Shown here: positions 43,256 to 52,749 of the stretch, one piece after another | How the letters are laid out: each line of letters opens with the position of its first letter | How positions within the stretch are numbered: position 1 is the first letter of the stretch | NCBI GenBank assembly: GCA_017434885.1 | Contig: JAFSGE010000016.1 | Span: forward strand, 62,001-126,000 | Reading direction: 5' to 3' | From: Lachnospiraceae bacterium | Lineage (GTDB): Bacteria > Bacillota > Clostridia > Lachnospirales > Lachnospiraceae | DNA length: 64,000 bases | Notes under the pieces: model-generated | What the model was told of the DNA's origin: nothing | Seen by the model: the letters and a program-made list of their open reading frames with translations, nothing else | Database searches by the model: none | Position numbers and translations under genes: made by a program

Positions 43256-44410
43256 ATGACAACCAATGAAAAAGCATTATTGCTTCACAAACAGTGGAAC
43301 GGAAAATTGGAAACCGTTTCCAAAGCTCCCGTTAAGTCAAGAGAGGATTTATCCCTTGCCTATACTCCCGGTGTTGCCGAACCCTGTAAAGTAATTGCAG
43401 ATGATAAAGAGGCTGCTTACACCTATACCATGAAGTCCAACACCGTTGCGGTTGTATCCGACGGAAGTGCTGTCCTTGGCCTTGGCAATATCGGTCCTTA
43501 CGCCGCCATGCCCGTAATGGAAGGAAAAGCTGTATTATTCAAAGAATTCGGCGGTGTAAACGCTGTTCCCATCTGCTTAGACACACAGGATACCGAAGAA
43601 ATCATCAAGGCAGTCACTTATCTTGCTCCCGGATTTGGCGGCATCAATCTGGAAGATATCAGCGCGCCCAGATGCTTTGAGATAGAAGAACGTTTAAAGG
43701 AAATTCTTGATATCCCCGTTTTTCATGATGACCAACACGGAACTGCCATTGTAGTTCTTGCGGGAATTATCAACGCATTGAAAGTTGTAGGAAAGAAGAA
43801 AGAAGATTGTAATGTTGTGGTAAACGGCGCCGGAAGTGCCGGTGTTGCCATTACCAAGCTTCTGCTTACATATGGTTTCCCCAACATCATTATGTGTGAC
43901 AAAGTGGGTATTATATCCAAACAAACAGAAGGTCTTAACTGGATGCAGCAGAAAATGGCAGAAGTAACCAATTTAAGCGGCAAAACCGGTACTCTTGCAG
44001 ATGCTCTGAAAGGAGCTGATATTTTTGTAGGGGTTTCTGCTCCCAATATCGTAACTCCTGAAATGGTTTCTTCCATGAATCGGGATGCAATCTTATTTGC
44101 CATGGCAAATCCCGTTCCCGAAATTATGCCGGATATTGCCAAAGAAGCCGGTGCAAGAGTTGTTGGCACCGGAAGAAGCGATTTTCCCAACCAGGTAAAC
44201 AACGTGATTGCTTTCCCCGGTATCTTTAAAGGTGCACTGGAAGGCCGTGCTCCCCAGATTACCGAAGAAATGAAACTGGCGGCCGCCAATGCCATTGCTT
44301 CCCTTGTTCCCGATGAGGATTTAAGTGATACCAATATTTTACCGGAAGCTTTCAATCCCAAGGTTGCCCAGGTAGTTGCAGACGCAGTAAAAGCACATAT
44401 TGTACGCTAA
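43256..44410 (+). CDS. Malic enzyme (oxaloacetate-decarboxylating malate dehydrogenase)
   Basis: This 384-residue short-form bacterial malic enzyme converts malate to pyruvate and CO2 with NAD(P)+. Key segments are LAYTPGVAEPC, SDGSAVLGLGNIGPYAAMPVMEGKA (cut here for length), the metal-site ISAPRCFEIEERL and VFHDDQHGTAIV, and the nucleotide loop VNGAGSAGVAI. AAGGAG sets the start at 43256; the in-frame ATG at 43247 lies inside that site. It is the first of three plus-strand genes ending at a strong terminator. Confidence 0.95.
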   Translation: MTTNEKALLLHKQWNGKLETVSKAPVKSREDLSLAYTPGVAEPCKVIADDKEAAYTYTMKSNTVAVVSDGSAVLGLGNIGPYAAMPVMEGKAVLFKEFGGVNAVPICLDTQDTEEIIKAVTYLAPGFGGINLEDISAPRCFEIEERLKEILDIPVFHDDQHGTAIVVLAGIINALKVVGKKKEDCNVVVNGAGSAGVAITKLLLTYGFPNIIMCDKVGIISKQTEGLNWMQQKMAEVTNLSGKTGTLADALKGADIFVGVSAPNIVTPEMVSSMNRDAILFAMANPVPEIMPDIAKEAGARVVGTGRSDFPNQVNNVIAFPGIFKGALEGRAPQITEEMKLAAANAIASLVPDEDLSDTNILPEAFNPKVAQVVADAVKAHIVR

Positions 44411-44421
44411 ACTTCACGCCT

Positions 44422-45441
44422 ATGAATAACCGGAAAATAACACCTCTTTTTGAGGAACCCTCCGTTTATTGGCACGGTAAGCCATACTACTCTTTAGATG
44501 CATATTGCAAAAACACCTTTGGAGAAAAAATATACAAAATATCTTTAGACGCAGGTTTTACCTGCCCCAACCGTGACGGAACACTTGACAATCGGGGATG
44601 TATTTTTTGCAGTAAAGGCGGAAGTGGCGACTTTGCTGAGCCGCTCACCTCTCCCGAAGCCATCAGGCAGGCGCTTTCCGATGGGAAAATGCGACTTGCC
44701 GGGAAACAGACCGGTTCCAAATTTATTGCCTACTTTCAGGCATACACCAATACTTACGGTCCCGTCAGCTATTTGGAAGCACTTTATACGTCAGCACTTT
44801 CCGATGAATCGGTAGTAGGAATTTCTATTGCTACCAGACCGGATTGCATCCCTGATGATGTGCTGCATTTATTAGAAAACTTAAGGGGGATTTTCCCTCA
44901 CAAATTCATATGGATTGAGTTGGGATTACAAACAATCCATGATAAAAGCGCCGGATTTATCAGACGTGGTTATCCTCTCTCCTGCTTTGAAGATACTTTT
45001 TTTAAGCTTCATGCACTGGATATCCCGGTGATTGTCCATTTAATATTGGGACTTCCCGGTGAAAGCCGCTGTGATATGCTCCGCTCCATATCTTATCTGA
45101 ACAGCCTGCCCGTTTGGGGTGTAAAGCTGCAGCTTCTGCACATATTAAAAGACACAGACCTTGCAACGCTTTATCAGAAGGCACCGAAAAAAATATGCAC
45201 TTTTCCCAATATGGAAGATTATCTTGCTGTTTTAATTGACTGTATTGAACGGCTGCGTCCTGACATGGTTTTGCACCGCATAACCGGGGATGCGCCTAAA
45301 TCTCTTTTGCTTGCGCCGCTTTGGAGCAGTGACAAAAAAGGAGTACTTAACACACTTCACAAAGAAATGAAAGCCCGCCGCTCCTATCAGGGCAAATGCT
45401 TTTATGAAAATCAACAGGAGGATTTATGTCAGAACCCTTAA
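44422..45441 (+). CDS. Radical SAM protein, TIGR01212/YhcC family
   Basis: This 339-residue radical S-adenosylmethionine protein has the unusual wide cysteine spacing of the YhcC family: FTCPNRDG, then GCIFCSKGG, which ligate the [4Fe-4S] cluster. Further family features are SKFIAYFQAYTNTY, ATRPDCIPD and WIELGLQTIHD. The reaction is unknown. I see no Shine-Dalgarno before the ATG, 11 bp after the malic enzyme stop, so translation may depend on coupling. Its end overlaps the DUF4364 start by 16 bp. Confidence 0.9.
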   Translation: MNNRKITPLFEEPSVYWHGKPYYSLDAYCKNTFGEKIYKISLDAGFTCPNRDGTLDNRGCIFCSKGGSGDFAEPLTSPEAIRQALSDGKMRLAGKQTGSKFIAYFQAYTNTYGPVSYLEALYTSALSDESVVGISIATRPDCIPDDVLHLLENLRGIFPHKFIWIELGLQTIHDKSAGFIRRGYPLSCFEDTFFKLHALDIPVIVHLILGLPGESRCDMLRSISYLNSLPVWGVKLQLLHILKDTDLATLYQKAPKKICTFPNMEDYLAVLIDCIERLRPDMVLHRITGDAPKSLLLAPLWSSDKKGVLNTLHKEMKARRSYQGKCFYENQQEDLCQNP

Positions 45442-45938
45442 CACTTTATAAATTAATTGTATTATATATGTTAAGCCGTGTGGATTTTCCTTTAACGAAA
45501 GCCCAAATCGGAGATTTCATATTGGAACGCGAATATACCAATTTCCTGAATCTTCAACAGGCTATCGGAGAATTGATTGACGCTAATTTAATTACCGCAC
45601 AGTCCATCCGAAACAGGACACACCTTCTTTTAACCAAAGACGGCAAACAGACGCTTACCTATTTCGGTAATCAAATCAGTTCCTCAATCAAAGACGAAAT
45701 CGACGAATATTTTAAAACAAATGAAATTACTCTTCGCAACGAAGTTTCCGTTCTTGCGGATTACTACAAATCCACATCCGGTGAATACGATGCGCACTTA
45801 GTTGTCAAAGAAAAAGGCGTCAATCTGATTGATATTACCATTTCAGTTCCCGGAGAAGAAACTGCCGCTGCTATTTGTGACAACTGGCAAAAAAAGAATC
45901 AGGATATCTATCAGTATATTGTCGGACAGTTATTTTAA
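45426..45938 (+). CDS. DUF4364 family protein
   Basis: This 170-residue protein matches DUF4364, a family typical of Clostridia. Its N-terminal half is winged-helix-like (LYKLIVLYMLSRVDFPLTKAQ, then a recognition-type helix and LLLTKDGKQTL). The C-terminal half has alternating beta strands. A transcription-factor role is plausible but not shown. CAGGAGG lies inside the end of the radical SAM gene and overlaps its coding sequence by 16 bp. Confidence 0.88.
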   Translation: MSEPLTLYKLIVLYMLSRVDFPLTKAQIGDFILEREYTNFLNLQQAIGELIDANLITAQSIRNRTHLLLTKDGKQTLTYFGNQISSSIKDEIDEYFKTNEITLRNEVSVLADYYKSTSGEYDAHLVVKEKGVNLIDITISVPGEETAAAICDNWQKKNQDIYQYIVGQLF

Positions 45939-45954
45939 CATTCCGCAAATTCAA

Positions 45955-46003
45955 AAGGGTACTGTGTCAGTCAGAAAATGACTCACACAATACCCTTATT
46001 TTT
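45955..46003. terminator. Strong bidirectional rho-independent terminator
   Basis: A near-perfect stem of about 19 bp (AAGGGTACTGTGTCAGTCA pairing with TGACTCACACAATACCCTT, with one or two bulges) and a 4-5 nt loop is followed by ATTTTTG on the plus strand. The minus strand has TTTTG after the stem. It ends DUF4364 (+) and the DUF5722 gene (-). Confidence 0.9.
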
Positions 46004-46024
46004 GTTTGTTTTAATCTTACTGCT

Positions 46025-48016
46025 TTAGTAAATTTCACTCCAACTGCTGATACCGATAATGCTCTTGGCAAACTCAGTATATTGTGCATGCTGAGGCGTA
46101 TCGATATATTTAAATACTGTATAAATCTGTTTATGACCGCCGCCGTAATGGTTTAATCCAAAAGCAAGTCCTTGGGCAACTTCTTCCGGTGCATCTGTCT
46201 GTCTGTTCAAGAGGAAACTGTCAATATGCGGGTTAGCCTCTACTTTGTAGTATGCATAGGCAAATGCCGCCGCCTGCAGTGCCTCACCGGATGTTGAAGT
46301 ATATCCCTGTTCGCTTAAAATAATACTTCTAACTTCTCCGTGCTGATTTCTGAACTGCTCCTGTTCCATGTAATTGGTCAGCACCTCAATATTATCCATG
46401 GTAATAAAGGACGTACTCAAATTATGCTTTACATAGTTGGTTGGCTTCCAAATACGTGCCTCTGTAAGCGGTACATTATAAGGATGCTGTGACAATCCCC
46501 AGTCAATATTTCCGCCGGCTTTGATGTTTCTGTTAAACTCATCCAATACATCCTTACCATCATAATTAGTATTGTTCTTGATGTTTCTGTCCCACTGTTG
46601 GTCGATAGGCATATATATTTTGGCGCTGCTGCTGACACTCTTAATTGCGGTATAGAATACACGGAAGGACTGTGCATATGCATTTACATAGGTCTGCAAA
46701 TCAGTATGTGCTATATAGTTCCATTCTTTTCTCGCATTAATTTCATTGGCAATGACCCAACTGGAAATTCTGCCGTTCCTGTCATTAGAGTACCGTTCTG
46801 CAAGGAACGTTCCGATTGCCGCAATATAGTCCACACCTGACTGCTCTGCACCGTTAAACATATAATAAGGTGCCGTACTTCCGCTTCTTGCATTCGGGTG
46901 CGTCAGCTGTGCATAAGCCCCTGTACAATCATTCAAAATAATGGCTGTAGTACTGATACCCTTTGATGTAAGTGTACTGAATACATGGTCGTACTCCGCA
47001 ATTATCTGACCGTTAAAGCTGTAAGTTTTACCGTTATAAGTATAATAAACGGTAGGATGCGCCGCACTGGTACTGGGTCCTAAAATTCTTGACACCGGAA
47101 TATTATACGCAGCCTGCTTTACCCCCAAATCATCCAACTCGCCGCCGCGAAGTCTGCTGGGGTCTACAAGCACACCTTTTTTGGATGCCGGTGTGGTAAA
47201 TACACCGCCGTACTTTGCAATCGCTTCCGGATTGGTAATGTACATCGGCTGACTGACCTGCACAAATGCATCATCTTTCTTTACGGCAAGCACAAACTTT
47301 TTATACAGTCTGCTGTTAGCACTGTTATAATTTAAAGCTGCCGTCATGGTCACTTCCGTATTTTTGTACACTTTATCAATGTACTCATCTTCCTCAGAAA
47401 TCCCTGTATCGTAAGTATCAATCGCAAAAAGATAATAGTATTTGTCATCACTGACAGGAATTCCTGCTCCCGACGCCTTTACCTCCACACGACTTCCCCC
47501 TTCAATGGTACAGGAGGATATCTTGGCAAAGGTTGCGGTATTTTCTGCTGTCAGTTCAAAGCTTTCCGGTCTCTCCTTATAAGCTTTATCCACCGCATCA
47601 CCTGCTGTAATGATATGTTCAAGTACGTGATTGCCGACCGCAATCTCTTCCTCTTCCGGCTCTGTCACCGGCTTTGTCTCTTCAATAGGTACCTGAATCT
47701 CTTCCGGTGCAGGTTCTTCTTTCCTGCCTTTGCCAAGTAAGAAAACAATTCCCGCTGCCACTGCTGCCACCAAAAGTATGGCAAGGACAATCACGATTAT
47801 CAGCCTCTTTTTATTTATAGGATTTTTATTCTGCTTTTCGTGCTGCTTCTCATTTTGCCGCAGTTCTTTTCTATAATTTCTTTTCCTTTTACGAAGTTCT
47901 CTCTTATTTTCTGTTTTCTTTTTGCGATTCTCTTTCTTATCCTGAATCCCTTTCCTGTTTCGAATTTCTCTCTTTTTGCCGGTAGTTTCTTTTGTTATGC
48001 CGGTATCGTTACTCAT
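46025..48016 (-). CDS. DUF5722 glycoside-hydrolase-like membrane-anchored protein
   Basis: This 663-residue protein starts with a highly basic cytoplasmic tail (about 1-70) and one transmembrane helix (about 71-94), then an acidic linker, a beta-rich domain (about 125-265) and a C-terminal TIM-barrel-like domain. WVIANEINAR has the Asn-Glu of clan GH-A acid/base residues, and SIILSEQGYTS a candidate nucleophile glutamate. DUF5722 is therefore probably a surface glycosidase; the substrate is unknown. Its ATG overlaps the end of rarA by 8 bp, a curious coupling to a replication gene. Confidence 0.83.
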   Translation of the reverse strand: MSNDTGITKETTGKKREIRNRKGIQDKKENRKKKTENKRELRKRKRNYRKELRQNEKQHEKQNKNPINKKRLIIVIVLAILLVAAVAAGIVFLLGKGRKEEPAPEEIQVPIEETKPVTEPEEEEIAVGNHVLEHIITAGDAVDKAYKERPESFELTAENTATFAKISSCTIEGGSRVEVKASGAGIPVSDDKYYYLFAIDTYDTGISEEDEYIDKVYKNTEVTMTAALNYNSANSRLYKKFVLAVKKDDAFVQVSQPMYITNPEAIAKYGGVFTTPASKKGVLVDPSRLRGGELDDLGVKQAAYNIPVSRILGPSTSAAHPTVYYTYNGKTYSFNGQIIAEYDHVFSTLTSKGISTTAIILNDCTGAYAQLTHPNARSGSTAPYYMFNGAEQSGVDYIAAIGTFLAERYSNDRNGRISSWVIANEINARKEWNYIAHTDLQTYVNAYAQSFRVFYTAIKSVSSSAKIYMPIDQQWDRNIKNNTNYDGKDVLDEFNRNIKAGGNIDWGLSQHPYNVPLTEARIWKPTNYVKHNLSTSFITMDNIEVLTNYMEQEQFRNQHGEVRSIILSEQGYTSTSGEALQAAAFAYAYYKVEANPHIDSFLLNRQTDAPEEVAQGLAFGLNHYGGGHKQIYTVFKYIDTPQHAQYTEFAKSIIGISSWSEIY

Positions 48017-49352
48017 CTGTCTTATTTCCTTTTGCTTCTTTTTTTATTTTCTGCATGTGTTCTTTTACTTTTGCTTCATATCCGTTTCCTGACGGATGAT
48101 AAAATTCCCTGCCGCTTAGTTCGTAGGGCAAATATTGCTGCTCCACATAGTGATTGGGATAATCATGAGGATATACATATCCCGTTCCGTGTCCTAACTT
48201 TGCCGCCCCTTTATAATGGGCATCCTGCAAATGGGTGGGAATCGGTAAATTTCCTGTCTGTTCCACAACGCTCATAGCCTCTCCTATTGCCTTAACGCAG
48301 GCATTGCTTTTAGGCGCACATGCCACATACATAGCTGCCTGTGCCAAAATAATCTGGGCCTCCGGCATTCCTACTCTCTCCACGGCAAGAGAAGCATTTA
48401 CTGCCACCACAAGTGCCTGTGGGTCGGCAATACCCACATCTTCGGCTGCGTGAATCATAATACGTCTGGCAATAAAGGTCACACTCTCCCCTGCATAAAG
48501 CATTCTTGCCAAATAATACACTGCCGCATCCGGGTCAGACCCTCTCATACTCTTAATAAATGCAGAAATTGTATCATAATGATTGTCACCTGTTTTGTCA
48601 TAGCGGATAACTCTCTTCTGGATACACTCCTGTGCCACATCCATAGTAATATGAATTTTGCCGTCCTCTGAACGGTTGGTCGTCATAATACCAAGTTCAA
48701 TGGCATTTAACGCATGCCTGGCGTCTCCGCCGGATAACTCTGCCAAAAATTCCATGGCATCATCCTCTATCACGGCATCATAGGCACCCATGCCTTTTTC
48801 CTTATCATAAACAGCCCGCTTTATCAGCGTCTTAATATCTTCTTTTTCAATAGGCTTTAACTCAAAAATAATCGAGCGGGAAATCAACGCACCATTCACC
48901 TCAAAATAAGGATTTTCTGTGGTTGCACCGATTAAAATTACCGTACCGTCCTCTACAAACGGAAGCAGATAATCCTGTTGTCCCTTATTAAAGCGATGAA
49001 TTTCGTCAATAAAAAGAATGGTCTTTTTGCCATACATCCCTTGCGTATTCTTTGCCGCGTTCACCACTTCTTCCATATCCTTTTTGCCGGCTACGGTAGC
49101 ATTAATCTGAGTAAATTCCGCACTGGTGGTATTGGCAATGACCTTAGCAAGAGTCGTCTTGCCGGTGCCGGGAGGTCCGTAAAAAATAATGGAGCTTAAC
49201 TTATCCGCTTTAATGGCACGATAAAGCAACTTGTCCTTCCCGATAATATGCTGTTGACCGACTACTTCCTCAAGCGTTGTGGGACGAAGCCTTGCTGCAA
49301 GAGGAGATTCTTTTTCCATATTTGCAGAACGCATGTATTCGAACAAGTCCAT
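48009..49352 (-). CDS. rarA: Replication-associated recombination protein A (AAA+ ATPase)
   Basis: This 447-residue AAA+ protein acts at stalled replication forks. Walker A is YGPPGTGKTTLAKV (about 59-72), Walker B is TILFIDEIHRFNKGQQD, sensor 1 is ILIGATTENPYFEVN, and the C-terminal MgsA-type part has YYLARMLYAGE and HYKGAAKLGHG. Length is normal for RarA/MgsA. GAGGAAG precedes the ATG. The promoter is at 49435-49463. It overlaps the DUF5722 gene downstream. Confidence 0.96.
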   Translation of the reverse strand: MDLFEYMRSANMEKESPLAARLRPTTLEEVVGQQHIIGKDKLLYRAIKADKLSSIIFYGPPGTGKTTLAKVIANTTSAEFTQINATVAGKKDMEEVVNAAKNTQGMYGKKTILFIDEIHRFNKGQQDYLLPFVEDGTVILIGATTENPYFEVNGALISRSIIFELKPIEKEDIKTLIKRAVYDKEKGMGAYDAVIEDDAMEFLAELSGGDARHALNAIELGIMTTNRSEDGKIHITMDVAQECIQKRVIRYDKTGDNHYDTISAFIKSMRGSDPDAAVYYLARMLYAGESVTFIARRIMIHAAEDVGIADPQALVVAVNASLAVERVGMPEAQIILAQAAMYVACAPKSNACVKAIGEAMSVVEQTGNLPIPTHLQDAHYKGAAKLGHGTGYVYPHDYPNHYVEQQYLPYELSGREFYHPSGNGYEAKVKEHMQKIKKEAKGNKTDE

Positions 49353-49434
49353 TTTTCTTCCTCATCTATCTTTTTATCAGTTGACTGTATCCTTCTTTTT
49401 GCAGGCAAAATACCTCTTTGTCCGCACAAATTCT

Positions 49435-49463
49435 ATTATACAGTATGAATGAAATACCGCCAA
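49435..49463 (-). promoter_or_regulatory. Promoter of rarA-DUF5722
   Basis: On the minus strand TTGGCG (49458-49463) and a perfect TATAAT (49435-49440) are 17 bp apart, leaving a leader of about 75 nt before the rarA ATG. Confidence 0.7.
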
Positions 49464-49513
49464 GGAATTTTTTAATTGTACTGCAAAAATTATGCTTTCT
49501 ATCCTAAAAGCCG

Positions 49514-49542
49514 TTAACAATTTTTCCCTTCTATGATATGAT
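49514..49542 (+). promoter_or_regulatory. Promoter of the sensor-GGDEF gene
   Basis: TTAACA (49514-49519) and TATGAT (49537-49542) are 17 bp apart, with the ATG 36 bp further on. Confidence 0.65.
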
Positions 49543-49577
49543 AATTATGTAAGATTTTTATGGAGGTAGTTATACAT

Positions 49578-51455
49578 ATGTTCAAAAAAATCGGTGTCGT
49601 TATCTGTGAATCGTCCAGTTCTTATCAAACGAAGCTTTTACAGGGCATCAACCATAGGGCTCATCAGCTTGGTTATGATGTACTTGTTTTTACCACATTT
49701 GTCAAACTGTGTTTTCATGAAAATTATGAATATGGTGAAAAAAATATTTTCAATCTGATTCAGTTCGATAAACTGGACGGGCTGATTGTTGCCGGGGACA
49801 CTCTGCAGGTCCGCAATTTGAAGGAAACGCTTTTCCCCAGACTTCAAACTGAATGTAAATGTCCTATTGTCTTTGTTGACTATGACAACGACATGGGCTA
49901 TGACAATATTACCACCGACGATACCATTGCTTTTGAAGAAATTGTTGATCATCTTATTGAAAAACACCAATGCCGCAATATTCTTTTTTACAGTGGTCCT
50001 TACTCTGTATCCAGCACACGGGTAAGATATACCGGCTATCAAAATGCCTTAAAGAAACATAATATCGCGTTAGATTCTGACTTTGTCAGCTTTGATGGCA
50101 ACTTTTGGATTGAAAGCGGCGAAGCCGTTGCCAGAGAAATTATAGAAGGCAGACGCAAAAGACCTGACGCCATTGCTTTTTGCGGAGATTACATGGCAAT
50201 TGCCGCTCAAAAAACCTTTCAGGAGGCCGGTTGGCGTATTCCTGAAGATATCATTATTATCGGCTTTGATGCCCAGGATGACAGCTTAAGATGTGTCCCA
50301 CCCATTACTTCTTATACCCCTGCTGTTGATATTGCAGGAGAAAATGCCGTCATTGCTTTGGATGCGAAAATCAAGGGAATTACTTCCCCGGAATGGGTTC
50401 CCTCAAAGGGACACTTCGAAATCGGCGGCAGCTGCGGTTGTCAGGAGGATTTTAACTACACCAAGCGTATTTATTACCACAATGAAACCAGCTTTGATTA
50501 CCAGAAATTCCTCCACAGCAGCATGATGGAGGACATGGCAGAAGCAGAAAGTTTTCCTTCTCTGCTCTGCAAAATAGATTTCTTCCTGTATCTGCTTACC
50601 GGCTGGCAGGAGTTCCATTTATGCCTTTGTGACAAATGGTTGAATTACGATATTTTTTACGGGGAAGATTCTTACCTGACAGACGGATATAGTGAGAAGA
50701 TGGTTCAATATATCAAATCACGGGCCGGCAATAACAGAATCGTTCAGGAGTCTTTTGATACTTCTCTCATGTTACCTGCTTTATACGAAGACAAACAGGA
50801 GCCGTTTACCTATTACTTCACTCCTCTTCACATGAACCGCAAATGCTTTGGTTACGCAGTGCTCTCCTATGGAAGCAGCAACAAAGTATTTGATATCAAC
50901 TATGTGAATTGGACCAAGCACATTTGCAATGCACTGGAATATTTCCGTATACGTTCCAAGATTGCCAGAGTTGCAGACTTTGATGTACTTACCGGCGCTT
51001 ACACCCGCTCCGGTATCCAGCGCAATATTGACTTATTATTAAGTAAAATCGCATATGACAACCACAAATTCATGGTGCTTTCTGCTGACTTAAACGGTCT
51101 TAAATATATTAATGATACCTTCGGGCATTCCGCAGGCGATCAGGCCATCAGCGAATTTGCAGAAATACTGCTTTCGATTACCGACTGTTCCGAACTCTGC
51201 GGACGTATCGGCGGAGACGAATTTATTATACTGGGCTGTGATGATTATCCGGATTCCAAGATAGAGGACATTTGTCGGCAAATTAATGAGAAGATAGACT
51301 TAGTTAATGCTTCCGGCAGATTAAATTTTACACTTTCTTCCAGTTTGGGTGGGATAATAGCTCCTATTTCCAAGGCTTCGGATATTGATGCACTTTATCA
51401 GGAAGCAGATGTACAAATGTACCGCATGAAGCGGAAATTTCATCAGGAAGCATAA
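49578..51455 (+). CDS. Periplasmic-binding-like (LacI-type) sensor fused to GGDEF domain
   Basis: This 625-residue protein has no signal peptide or membrane helix, so it is likely cytoplasmic. Residues 1-285 follow the LacI/PBP1 sensor fold (IGVVICESSSSYQTKLLQG, FVDYDNDMGYDNITTDD, PDAIAFCGDYMAI, IIGFDAQDD) but lack the usual HTH. A middle domain (about 295-440) of unknown type contains a GGSCGCQ turn. A C-terminal GGDEF domain (about 455-615) has an intact RIGGDEF. It probably makes cyclic di-GMP in response to a bound sugar-like ligand, an inference from architecture. GGAGG sets the start. Confidence 0.9.
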   Translation: MFKKIGVVICESSSSYQTKLLQGINHRAHQLGYDVLVFTTFVKLCFHENYEYGEKNIFNLIQFDKLDGLIVAGDTLQVRNLKETLFPRLQTECKCPIVFVDYDNDMGYDNITTDDTIAFEEIVDHLIEKHQCRNILFYSGPYSVSSTRVRYTGYQNALKKHNIALDSDFVSFDGNFWIESGEAVAREIIEGRRKRPDAIAFCGDYMAIAAQKTFQEAGWRIPEDIIIIGFDAQDDSLRCVPPITSYTPAVDIAGENAVIALDAKIKGITSPEWVPSKGHFEIGGSCGCQEDFNYTKRIYYHNETSFDYQKFLHSSMMEDMAEAESFPSLLCKIDFFLYLLTGWQEFHLCLCDKWLNYDIFYGEDSYLTDGYSEKMVQYIKSRAGNNRIVQESFDTSLMLPALYEDKQEPFTYYFTPLHMNRKCFGYAVLSYGSSNKVFDINYVNWTKHICNALEYFRIRSKIARVADFDVLTGAYTRSGIQRNIDLLLSKIAYDNHKFMVLSADLNGLKYINDTFGHSAGDQAISEFAEILLSITDCSELCGRIGGDEFIILGCDDYPDSKIEDICRQINEKIDLVNASGRLNFTLSSSLGGIIAPISKASDIDALYQEADVQMYRMKRKFHQEA

Positions 51456-51489
51456 ATATGCTTGTTCTGTAAATTATCCTATTAAAAAA

Positions 51490-51534
51490 GAGCTGATACT
51501 TCTTCAGATTTATAATCTGTTGAAACATCAGCTC
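51490..51534. terminator. Rho-independent terminator between converging genes
   Basis: GAGCTGAT pairs with ATCAGCTC, with an inner TTCAGATT/AATCTG stem. On the minus strand the stem is followed by TTTTTTAAT, so it terminates fucO well. On the plus strand CTTTATTATTT follows and it may also end the GGDEF gene. Confidence 0.88.
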
Positions 51535-51554
51535 CTTTATTATTTACTTAATCA

Positions 51555-52700
51555 TTATAACAGGGATTCATACAACTTAGTAATATCCTCTACGCTGGTT
51601 TCCTTGGGATTGCCGGGACGACATGCATCGTCATAAGCCGACTGTGCTAAGAAAGGAACATCCTCTTTCTTTACAATATCCTTTAAATCAGCAGGAATAC
51701 CTACATCCTGTGACAATTGCTTTACAGCATCAATGGCTGCTTTGCGGTATTCTTCCTGTGACATGGAATCTACCCCTGCAACACCCATTGCTCTTGCAAT
51801 TTCACGATACTTTTCACCGGTTGCTTCTGCGTTATATTCCATAACAGTAGGAAGAATAATCGCATTGGCAATTCCGTGAGGAGTATCATATAATGCACCC
51901 AAAGGATGCGCCATGGAGTGAACAATACCAAGTCCTACGTTGGAAAATCCCATACCTGCCACGTACTGTCCAAGTGCCATACCTTCACGTCCTTCCGGTG
52001 TATTGTCAACCGCACCTCTTAAAGAACGTGCAATGATTTCAATTGCTTTTAAATGGAACATATCGGATAATTCCCATGCGCCTGCGGTAATATAACCTTC
52101 AATTGCATGTGTAAGGGCATCCATACCGGTTGCTGCGGTAAGTCCTTTGGGCATGGTAGACATCATATCAGGGTCAACCACAGCCACTACCGGAATATCA
52201 TGAGGGTCTACACATACCATCTTACGATTCTTCTCTACATCGGTAATTACATAGTTAATGGTTACTTCTGCTGCAGTACCTGCTGTTGTGGGAACTGCGA
52301 TAATAGGAACACATTTATTCTTGGTATCCGCTACACCCTCTAAACTTCTGACATCAGCAAATTCAGGGTTATTAATGATAATACCTACTGCCTTAGCTGT
52401 ATCCATGGAAGAACCGCCGCCGATTGCAATAATATAATCTGCACCGGATGCCTTGTACGCTTCTACCCCTGTCTGAACATTTTCAATGGTCGGATTGGGC
52501 TTAATGTTGGAATATACCTCATATGCAAGTCCGGCATTGTCAAGAACGTCAAGCACTTTCTTGGTTACACCAAATTTGATTAAGTCGGGATCGGAACACA
52601 CAAATGCCTTTTTAAATGCTCTGCCTTTTGCTTCATCAGCAATGGCTGCAATGGCACCTGCTCCGTGGTAAGAAGTTTCATTCAGTACAAATCTGTTCAT
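51555..52700 (-). CDS. fucO: Lactaldehyde reductase / propanediol oxidoreductase (iron-dependent alcohol dehydrogenase)
   Basis: This 381-residue group III alcohol dehydrogenase resembles E. coli FucO along its length as I recall it, including SGADYIIAIGGGSSMDTAKA, the stretch PTTAGTAAEVTINYVITD, and GYITAGAW. Fe-binding residues are visible in GMDALTHAIE (D and H) and in HSMAHPLGALYDTPHG (two H). FucO interconverts L-lactaldehyde and 1,2-propanediol during fucose or rhamnose fermentation. GGAGAG sets the ATG at 52700; a TTG two codons earlier is less likely. A PocR-domain protein gene lies directly upstream. Confidence 0.9.
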   Translation of the reverse strand: MNRFVLNETSYHGAGAIAAIADEAKGRAFKKAFVCSDPDLIKFGVTKKVLDVLDNAGLAYEVYSNIKPNPTIENVQTGVEAYKASGADYIIAIGGGSSMDTAKAVGIIINNPEFADVRSLEGVADTKNKCVPIIAVPTTAGTAAEVTINYVITDVEKNRKMVCVDPHDIPVVAVVDPDMMSTMPKGLTAATGMDALTHAIEGYITAGAWELSDMFHLKAIEIIARSLRGAVDNTPEGREGMALGQYVAGMGFSNVGLGIVHSMAHPLGALYDTPHGIANAIILPTVMEYNAEATGEKYREIARAMGVAGVDSMSQEEYRKAAIDAVKQLSQDVGIPADLKDIVKKEDVPFLAQSAYDDACRPGNPKETSVEDITKLYESLL

Positions 52701-52749
52701 GGGCAATCTCTCCTTTTATATAGTTTGTATTGTTTATATGTAACTTTAT

